Below, piece by piece: positions 58,409-63,886 of a stretch of DNA of 63,886 nt. Made by a program: the position numbers and the translations under genes. This DNA is from JAVDCA01 sp035293985 (GTDB lineage: Bacteria > Pseudomonadota > Alphaproteobacteria > Rhizobiales > Xanthobacteraceae). The stretch lies in NCBI GenBank assembly GCA_035293985.1, contig DATGLS010000046.1, forward strand, positions 1-63,886, in the 5' to 3' direction. How positions within the stretch are numbered: the stretch's first letter is position 1; every line of letters begins with the position of its first letter. Below the pieces are notes generated by a model, which did not search any database, had not been told where the DNA came from, and worked only from the letters and a program-made list of their open reading frames with translations.

Positions 58409-58454
58409 GCGCCCCTTCTCCCCCTTTAGGTCCCTCCTTAGGGGAAGAGGGCGC
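58409..58454. repeat. Imperfect hairpin element upstream of the GMC gene
   Basis: GCGCCCCTTCTCCCC and GGGGAAGAGGGCGC form an imperfect inverted repeat with a ~17-base loop, similar to CCCTTCTCCCC elements scattered in rhizobial genomes. It could also act as a terminator of an upstream transcript. Confidence 0.5.
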
Positions 58455-58530
58455 GCGAGCACTTGTGTGTGGCTGCCATTGATTCGCCAGTCGGTTCGAT
58501 GATGTAGTCGTCGACTGCGAGAGAAACGCC

Positions 58531-60180
58531 ATGCCCAACAACGTACAAACCGAGTCCTTCGACTACGTCATCGTCGGCGCCGGCAGCGCCGGCTGCGTGC
58601 TCGCCAATCGCCTCACCGCTGACGGGCGCCATCGCGTGCTGCTCATCGAGGCCGGCGGGCACGATCGTTACTTCTGGGTGCACGTGCCGCTCGGCTACGG
58701 CAAGCTGTTCAACGATGCCCGCGTCAACTGGCTCTACACCACAGAACCCGAACCCGAGCTCGACAATCGCCGCATCATCCAGCCGCGCGGCAAGCTCTTG
58801 GGCGGCTCGAGCTCGATCAATGGGCTTCTCTATATCCGCGGCCAGCACGAGGACTTCGACCGCTGGCGCCAGCTCGGCAATGCGGGCTGGAGCCACGACG
58901 ACGTGCTGCCCTATTTCCGTCGCGCCGAGGACCAGGAGCGCGGCGCCGACGCGTTGCACGGGGTCGGCGGGCCGTTCGCGGTGTCCGACGTGTGCGAGCC
59001 GCATCCGCTGTGCGAGGCATTCATTGCGGCGGTGCAGCAGGCCGGCCACCCGCGCAACGACGATTTCAACGGCGCCACCCAGGAAGGCGCCGGCTACTTC
59101 CAATACACCGCCCGCAAGGGCCTGCGTCGCTCGACCGCGGCGGGCTATCTGCGCCAGGCGCGGCGGCGCGGCAACCTCGAGGTCGTCACCCATGCGCTCG
59201 CGACCCGCATTCTGCTCGACGGCCGGCGCGCCACCGGCATCGAGTATCGCCGCGGCGGCGAGACCCGTGTCGCGCGCGCCAACCGCGAGGTGATCCTCGC
59301 CGGCGGCGCCTTCAACTCGCCGCAGCTCATGCAGCTCTCCGGCCTCGGCCCGGCCGCGCTGCTGCGGCAGCACGGGATCGCGGTCGCGGCCGACATACCC
59401 GGCGTCGGTGCCGATCTGCAGGACCATCTGCAGGTCCGTTTCCAGTATCGCTGCACCGAGCCGATCACCATGAACGACGTGGTGCACAACTGGCGCCATC
59501 GCACGCTCGCGGGCTTGCGCTACTTCCTCACCCGCAGGGGCATGCTGGCGATCGGCGCCGGCTATGCGGGCGCCTTCCTGCGCACCAGCCCGAACCTCGC
59601 GACGCCCGACGTGCAGCTGCACTTCCTCATCTTCAGCACCGATACCGCCGGTGCGGCATTGCACACGTTTCCCGGCTTCATCGTCTCGGTGTGCCAGCTG
59701 CGGCCCGAAAGCCGCGGCTACGTGCGCATCAAGTCGGCGAACCCCGCCGAGCCTCCTGCGATCCAGCCGCGCTATCTCACGAGCCAGTTCGACCGCGACA
59801 CGTTGCTCGCCGGCATGCGCCAGTTGCAAGGCATCATGCGCCAGCCCGCCATGCGCCGCTACGTCGCCGAGGAATACAAGCCGGCCGCGAGCGTGACGAG
59901 CGACGCCGATCTCATGGCCTACGCACGCGCCACCGCGACCACGGTCTTCCACCCGACCAGCACCTGCCGCATGGGCAGCGACCCCGCCGCCGTGGTCGAC
60001 CAGCGCCTGCGCGTACGCGGCATCGCCGGTCTGCGCGTGGTCGACGCCTCGATCATGCCGGCGCTGGTGTCGGGCAACACCAACGCCGCGACCGTGATGA
60101 TCGGCGAAAAGGGCGCGGACATGATCTTGCAGGATGCGCGCGCCGCGGCGGCGCCGTCGCCGGCGCTCGCGCCGGCGTAG
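58531..60180 (+). CDS. GMC family oxidoreductase (choline dehydrogenase-like)
   Basis: A 549-residue FAD flavoenzyme. The dinucleotide loop is DYVIVGAGSAGCVLANRLTADG at ~10-31. The GMC signatures are GGSSSINGLLYIRG and GAFNSPQLMQLSGLGP. The active-site His is H474 in FHPTSTCRMG, and the second catalytic residue is N516 in SGNTNAAT. Such enzymes oxidise primary alcohols to aldehydes. The substrate is unknown. The stop codon TAG is supplied by a repeat element. Confidence 0.93.
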   Translation: MPNNVQTESFDYVIVGAGSAGCVLANRLTADGRHRVLLIEAGGHDRYFWVHVPLGYGKLFNDARVNWLYTTEPEPELDNRRIIQPRGKLLGGSSSINGLLYIRGQHEDFDRWRQLGNAGWSHDDVLPYFRRAEDQERGADALHGVGGPFAVSDVCEPHPLCEAFIAAVQQAGHPRNDDFNGATQEGAGYFQYTARKGLRRSTAAGYLRQARRRGNLEVVTHALATRILLDGRRATGIEYRRGGETRVARANREVILAGGAFNSPQLMQLSGLGPAALLRQHGIAVAADIPGVGADLQDHLQVRFQYRCTEPITMNDVVHNWRHRTLAGLRYFLTRRGMLAIGAGYAGAFLRTSPNLATPDVQLHFLIFSTDTAGAALHTFPGFIVSVCQLRPESRGYVRIKSANPAEPPAIQPRYLTSQFDRDTLLAGMRQLQGIMRQPAMRRYVAEEYKPAASVTSDADLMAYARATATTVFHPTSTCRMGSDPAAVVDQRLRVRGIAGLRVVDASIMPALVSGNTNAATVMIGEKGADMILQDARAAAAPSPALAPA

Positions 60181-60273
60181 GTGGGCAAAACCGCGTAGCT
60201 AACCTGTCCACGCGGGCAAGCCGAGCGAGGCGATTTTGCCCACGCGGCGTTTCGGACACACTTGCCCACCTAC
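60177..60273. repeat. GTAGGTGGGC-type interspersed inverted repeat
   Basis: GTAGGTGGGCAAA at 60177-60189 is inverted in TTGCCCACCTAC at 60262-60273. Its TAG (60178-60180) is the stop codon of the GMC gene. An internal GCGTAGC and CACGCGGGCAAG are further copies of the motif. Confidence 0.8.
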
Positions 60274-60439
60274 GGCACTCACGCGCTTCACGGCGGGGCC
60301 GCGAGAAAAAGCCGTCAAACCTCCTGTGGATGAAAGGGAGAGGCGGGCAGGCCCCTCCCCGCGATCAAAAATCCCTTCCGCCACAGGAGCTTGCCATGGA
60401 CGCCTTCCCACCCGGGACAGCTGCCTTAGCAGGCCTCAC

Positions 60440-60691
60440 TTGAAGCCGCTCGCCGACGGCTATCTGTTCGAGGCCCAGAGCCCCTGGGTCTTTGGCCGCT
60501 GCGGCCGCTACATCGTGACCGAGGAGCAGAAAGCCGCCCTGCTCGGCATCCTGCGGCCGGCCCGCTCGATGCTGCGCTTGATTCTGACGGCCACCATCAT
60601 CACGGTGATCACCTGCGGGATCGCATTATTGTGGTGGTGTCGCATTGTGGTGGTGTCGCCCGAGGCTCCGGTTCATCCCTTCCGGCCTTGA
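60440..60691 (+). CDS. Small membrane protein, possibly truncated
   Basis: An 83-residue frame from a TTG start: LKPLADGYLFEAQSPWVFGRCGRYIVTEEQKAALLGILRP, followed by one transmembrane segment (LRLILTATIITVITCGIALLWW) and a short tail. The soluble head looks like a real protein, but the frame ends just after a 16-base tandem duplication that shifts it. I suspect a decayed longer gene. No ribosome site is obvious. Confidence 0.4.
   Translation: MKPLADGYLFEAQSPWVFGRCGRYIVTEEQKAALLGILRPARSMLRLILTATIITVITCGIALLWWCRIVVVSPEAPVHPFRP
60627..60661 (+). repeat. 16-base tandem duplication near the end of the small membrane protein
   Basis: TTGTGGTGGTGTCGC occurs twice, 16 bases apart, within 60627-60661. 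Because 16 is not a multiple of three, the second copy changes the frame of the last ~15 codons. Confidence 0.75.
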
Positions 60692-60774
60692 ATCTTGGCG
60701 ATGGGCCCGCCCTCTACCACGGCTGGATCCTGCGCACTCGTCGCAACCGAGTGAAGGCGGAGGCGACCAGCGAC

Positions 60775-60810
60775 GTAGCCCGGATGCGGCGCGAGTGGCC
60801 GACATCCGGA
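60775..60810. repeat. GTAGCCCGGATG-type interspersed repeat
   Basis: GTAGCCCGGATGCGGCGC, a short arm, then GACATCCGGA as its inverted end. Same family as the element at 41577; here it lies between genes. Confidence 0.65.
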
Positions 60811-60833
60811 CCATGCCGCGATGCAGTTCTCGT

Positions 60834-61835
60834 TCACGAGCGCGCCGTCGAGAGCCCGCCGACAGGCTCTCCACGTTCTGCCCGTACCGCATACCGGCGA
60901 GCGAGCGACGCGCACACCATCAGCTGAATCTGGTGAAACAGCATCATCGGCACGATCGCGAGCCCGACATGGCCGGCGAAGAGCACCGTGGCGATCGAGA
61001 TGCCGGTGGCGAGGCTCTTCTTCGACCCGCAGAAAACGATCGTGATCTCGTCGGCGCGCGAGAAGCCGAGGCGACGGCTCGCGAACGTCAGGAGCGTCAT
61101 CACGATGGCCAGCAGCGCAGCATCGATCAGCGCAAGCCGCAAGAGCTGCGCCGCATCGACCTGATGCCAGATGCCGTTGACGACGCCCTCGCTGAAGGCC
61201 GTGTACACGATCAGCAGGATCGAGCCGTAGTCGACGAATTTCAGCGCCAGCCGATGTCGGGTCAGGAAGGCGCCGATCCAGGGCCGCATGAGCTGACCGG
61301 CCAGGAACGGGACGAGCAGCTTCAGGCCGATGTCGAGCATGGAATGGGCCGACAGCGGCGCACTGCTCGCGAGCAGCAAGCCGGCAATCAGCGGCGCCAG
61401 CACCGTGCCGAGCAGGTTCGACGTGGAAGCGCTGCACAACGCCGCCGGCACGTTGCCGCCGGCGATCGACGTGAAGGCGATCGACGCCTGGATGGTCGAC
61501 GGCAGCGCGCTCAGCAGGATCAATCCGGCCCACAACGGCGGTGACAGCAGCCCCGGCGCCGAGGCGTGCAAGCCGACGACCAGCAGCGGGAACAGCACGA
61601 ACGTGCTGAGAAAGATCACGGCGTGCAGCCGCCAATGGCGCAGGCCGGCCACTGCAGCTTCGGGCGCGAGCCGCGCGCCATGCATGAAGAACAGCAGCAT
61701 GATGGCGGCATTGGTCACGCAGGCGGCCACGTCACCCGCCTCGCCACGCGCGGGCGCGACGGAGGCGAGCGCCACCGTGAGCAGAATGGCGGCGAGAAAG
61801 GGGTCGATCCGCGAGAGCGCGCGCCTGGCCGACAT
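60834..61835 (-). CDS. Bile acid:sodium symporter (SBF/BASS) family transporter, YfeH-like
   Basis: A 333-residue membrane protein with about ten hydrophobic segments, starting SARRALSRIDPFLAAILLTVALAS. It contains LFFMHGARL, SALPSTIQASIAFTSIAGGNVPAALCSASTSNLLG and FCGSKKSLATGISIATVLF, matching the YfeH/SLC10A7 branch of the SBF family. The transported substrate, presumably an organic anion, is unknown. GGAGG lies nine bases before the ATG at 61835. It is divergent from a LysR regulator, which probably controls it. Confidence 0.9.
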   Translation of the reverse strand: MSARRALSRIDPFLAAILLTVALASVAPARGEAGDVAACVTNAAIMLLFFMHGARLAPEAAVAGLRHWRLHAVIFLSTFVLFPLLVVGLHASAPGLLSPPLWAGLILLSALPSTIQASIAFTSIAGGNVPAALCSASTSNLLGTVLAPLIAGLLLASSAPLSAHSMLDIGLKLLVPFLAGQLMRPWIGAFLTRHRLALKFVDYGSILLIVYTAFSEGVVNGIWHQVDAAQLLRLALIDAALLAIVMTLLTFASRRLGFSRADEITIVFCGSKKSLATGISIATVLFAGHVGLAIVPMMLFHQIQLMVCASLARRYAVRAERGEPVGGLSTARS

Positions 61836-61907
61836 GGGAAAAAGCCTCCGGTCGCAGGCTTCTGAGATAAATCGATCTGCGGTTATTGTGAATGTCGAAT
61901 ACATCTA

Positions 61908-61932
61908 TTATGGTAATCGCGATTCGTGATAA
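61908..61932. promoter_or_regulatory. Possible LysR operator between divergent genes
   Basis: A 10-base perfect palindrome AATCGCGATT (61915-61924) is flanked by TTAT and ATAA, giving a 25-base partial dyad directly upstream of the LysR start. The AT-rich 61880-61910 stretch beside it is the likely promoter of the transporter gene. Confidence 0.45.
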
Positions 61933-61939
61933 GAATCCG

Positions 61940-62788
61940 ATGTTCAACCCCGCCCTGCTACAGACGTTCCTGGCCGTGGCGCAGACCCGCAGCTTCACCC
62001 AGGCGGCCCAGCGCCTCGACCTGCGCCAGTCCACGGTCAGCCAGCACATTCGCAAGCTCGAGGAGCAGGCCGGCCGCCGGCTGTTGGTGCGCGACACCCA
62101 CTCGGTCGCGACCACGCCCGACGGCGAGGCGATGATCGAGCTCGCGCGCGGCATCCTCTCCGCCAACGACCGCGCGCAGCGTTATTTTGCGGGCTCGCAG
62201 CTGCGCGGCCGGCTCCGGTTCGGCACCTCGGAGGATTTCGTCACCTCGCGACTGCCCGATGTGCTGCACGACTTCGTCCGCACCCACCCGTTGGTGGAGT
62301 TCGAGCTGACCGTCGGGCGCAGCGCCGAGCTCAACGAGCGCCTCGCCCGCGGCGAGCTCGATCTCATCTGCGGCAAGCGGCCGCCCGGCGACGATCGCGG
62401 CCGCGTGGTCTCGCGCGACCTGCTGACCTGGGTGTCGGCTGGCGGATATCAGCACGCCTCGGCCGCGCCGGTGCCGCTCATTCTGTTCTCGCCGCCCAGC
62501 ATCATGCGCGAGATCGCGCTCGCCACGCTGGAGCGTAGCGCCCGCCCGTGGCGGATCGTGTGCACGAGCGACAGCCTGAGCGGCTTGCGGGCGGCGGCGT
62601 TGGCAGGACTCGGCGTCACCGTCGTCTCCGAGGGGCTCATCCCGGCGGGCTTGACCGAGATTCCCGGTGGCCACGACCTGCCCGATCTCGGCCTCGTCGA
62701 GTTCGTCGTCAAGGGCAAGGACAAGGTGATGCACGGCCCCGCGGCCGAGCTCGCCGATGCCATTCTGGAAAGTGGCATTCGGGTGTGA
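61940..62788 (+). CDS. LysR family transcriptional regulator
   Basis: A 282-residue regulator. An N-terminal winged helix (FNPALLQTFLAVAQTRSFTQAAQRLDLRQSTVSQHIRKLEEQAGRRLLVR) is followed by a ligand-binding domain with LRGRLRFGTSEDFVTSRLPDVLHDF and ELDLICGKRP. The ATG at 61940 is preferred over 61892 since it begins the conserved helix. The divergent transporter is the likely target. The inducer is unknown. Confidence 0.9.
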   Translation: MFNPALLQTFLAVAQTRSFTQAAQRLDLRQSTVSQHIRKLEEQAGRRLLVRDTHSVATTPDGEAMIELARGILSANDRAQRYFAGSQLRGRLRFGTSEDFVTSRLPDVLHDFVRTHPLVEFELTVGRSAELNERLARGELDLICGKRPPGDDRGRVVSRDLLTWVSAGGYQHASAAPVPLILFSPPSIMREIALATLERSARPWRIVCTSDSLSGLRAAALAGLGVTVVSEGLIPAGLTEIPGGHDLPDLGLVEFVVKGKDKVMHGPAAELADAILESGIRV

Positions 62789-62800
62789 GGCCGCGCCGGC

Positions 62801-63886
62801 CTACAGCACCGTATCGGTCGGCGGATCGATCAGATGCATATGCTCCACATTTGCCGCGAGCCGCATCTGCTCGCCGGGGCCGCGCGCGGCGCCGGGATCG
62901 ACGCGGGCGCAGACTTCCTGGCCGTTGACCGTGAAATACACCATCGTCTCCATGCCGAGCGGCTCGACCACGTCGAGGGTGACCGAGAACTCGCTGCCGT
63001 CGGTGGCGCCGTTGCGGCGCGGCTCGGTGAGGTGCTCGGGGCGCAGGCCGAGCAGCAGGTCGCGGCCGACCGCCGACTGGCAGCGCGGCGCCTGCGTGGC
63101 CGGCACCGGCAACACGATCTGATCGGTGACCCGCACCTTGAGGCCGGAGCCGTTCTTTTCGAGCCGGCACGGAATGAAGTTCATCGCCGGCGAGCCGATG
63201 AAACCGGCGACGAAGCGCGTCTTGGGATGATGGTAGAGCTCGTGCGGGGTGCCGACCTGGTCGATCTTGCCGTTGTTCATCACCACGACGCGATCGGCGA
63301 GCGTCATCGCCTCGACCTGGTCGTGGGTGACGTAGACCGTCGTGGTCTTCACCTTCTGATGCACCCGCTTGATCTCGGTGCGCATCTGCACGCGCAGCTT
63401 GGCGTCGAGGTTCGAGAGCGGCTCGTCCATCAGGAACGCGTGCGGCTCGCGGACGATCGCGCGGCCCATCGCGACCCGCTGCCGCTGACCTCCCGAGAGC
63501 GCGCGCGGCTTGCGCTCGAGCAGCTCGGTGATGTCGAGGATGCGCGCGGCGTTCTCGACCCGCGCCTTGATCTCGGCTTTCGGGAACTTCTTCAGGCGCA
63601 GCCCGAAGGACATGTTCTCGTAGACCGTCATGTGCGGGTAGAGCGCGTAGTTCTGGAACACCATCGCGATGTCGCGCTCTTTCGGCGACAGGTCGTTGAC
63701 GACGCGATCGCCGATCCGGATCTCGCCGACGGAGATCTCCTCGAGGCCGGCGATCATGCGCAGCGTGGTGCTCTTGCCGCAGCCGGACGGGCCGACCAGA
63801 ACGGCGAACTCGGAATCGGCGATGTCGAGATCGATGCCGCGTACCGCTTCGGTACGATCGAAGCGCTTGACGAGCTTGCGGAGGGT
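62801..63886 (-). CDS. Sugar-type ABC transporter ATP-binding protein (5' end outside window)
   Basis: The frame is open from the right edge, so at least 361 residues are present and the start is missing. Walker A GPSGCGKS is encoded near 63769-63792. Then come AMVFQNYALYPHMTVYENMSFGLRLKK, the signature LSGGQRQRVAMGRAIV, Walker B AFLMDEPLSNLD and the His-switch TVYVTHDQ. A C-terminal TOBE/MalK-like regulatory domain follows. This is the UgpC/MsmK/MalK group, which powers import of sugars or glycerol-3-phosphate. Its permease and binding protein genes should lie further right. Confidence 0.95.
   Translation of the reverse strand, partial: TLRKLVKRFDRTEAVRGIDLDIADSEFAVLVGPSGCGKSTTLRMIAGLEEISVGEIRIGDRVVNDLSPKERDIAMVFQNYALYPHMTVYENMSFGLRLKKFPKAEIKARVENAARILDITELLERKPRALSGGQRQRVAMGRAIVREPHAFLMDEPLSNLDAKLRVQMRTEIKRVHQKVKTTTVYVTHDQVEAMTLADRVVVMNNGKIDQVGTPHELYHHPKTRFVAGFIGSPAMNFIPCRLEKNGSGLKVRVTDQIVLPVPATQAPRCQSAVGRDLLLGLRPEHLTEPRRNGATDGSEFSVTLDVVEPLGMETMVYFTVNGQEVCARVDPGAARGPGEQMRLAANVEHMHLIDPPTDTVL

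Noticed and set aside
1..63886. tRNA or rRNA genes
   Set aside because: No conserved rRNA blocks and no tRNA cloverleaf with TTCRANNC arm were recognised on either strand by eye. A covariance search would be needed to be sure.

Overview
The window reads as chromosomal DNA of a high-GC alphaproteobacterium, most likely Hyphomicrobiales (the Bradyrhizobium / Rhodopseudomonas / Xanthobacteraceae neighbourhood). The evidence is the alphaproteobacteria-specific flagellar regulators FliX, FlbT and FlaF, CtrA-type boxes (TTAA-N7-TTAA), an HWE histidine kinase, two orphan TctC-type binding proteins, and several families of short interspersed palindromic repeats typical of that group. No rRNA, tRNA, CRISPR array or intact mobile element was seen. 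A possible insertion-sequence end lies at the extreme left edge.

Bases 1-34000 are a flagellar region. fliX diverges from flgI - flgJ-like - flgN-like. A convergent 6.4-kb gene follows, encoding a 2133-residue protein made mostly of decapeptide units organised in about fourteen 108-residue repeats and ending in a metalloprotease-like domain. Next come flaG, a TPR/ATP-grasp fusion, two tandem 598-residue flagellins each with a terminator, a methyltransferase / pyruvyltransferase-like fusion, flbT and flaF. A modification cluster follows: three TPR-glycosyltransferases resembling Caulobacter FlmG in layout, a CmcI-like methyltransferase, a GT-A-type glycosyltransferase, and a peroxiredoxin-like / prolyl-4-hydroxylase fusion. 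The region closes with flgL, flgK and flgE on the minus strand. I infer that the non-structural genes modify or secrete flagellar or surface proteins. Full CtrA boxes precede fliX/flgI, the TPR/ATP-grasp gene, flbT and one TPR-glycosyltransferase. Consensus sigma-54 elements precede flgI and flgE.

Bases 34000-49400 are mixed housekeeping and accessory genes: exported MsrB, an M20 amidohydrolase, a MoxR-type ATPase without its usual partner, three metallo-beta-lactamase-fold proteins, a Tat-exported alpha/beta hydrolase with a Cys nucleophile elbow, DUF1330 and DUF1398 proteins, a MarR regulator with a clear operator, a hydratase, a TctC protein, an OmpV/MipA-like porin, a FAD amine-oxidase-like enzyme, SixA-like phosphatase and a universal stress protein.

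Bases 49400-63886 are catabolic and transport genes: a Rieske dioxygenase alpha/beta pair, TctC protein, VOC protein, class II aldolase, GNAT acetyltransferase, HWE kinase, a polytopic membrane protein, a GMC oxidoreductase, a bile-acid-symporter-family transporter divergent from a LysR regulator, and the 3' part of a sugar-type ABC ATPase that runs off the right edge. In this half, interspersed repeats lie directly at gene ends and in at least four cases supply the TAG stop codon.
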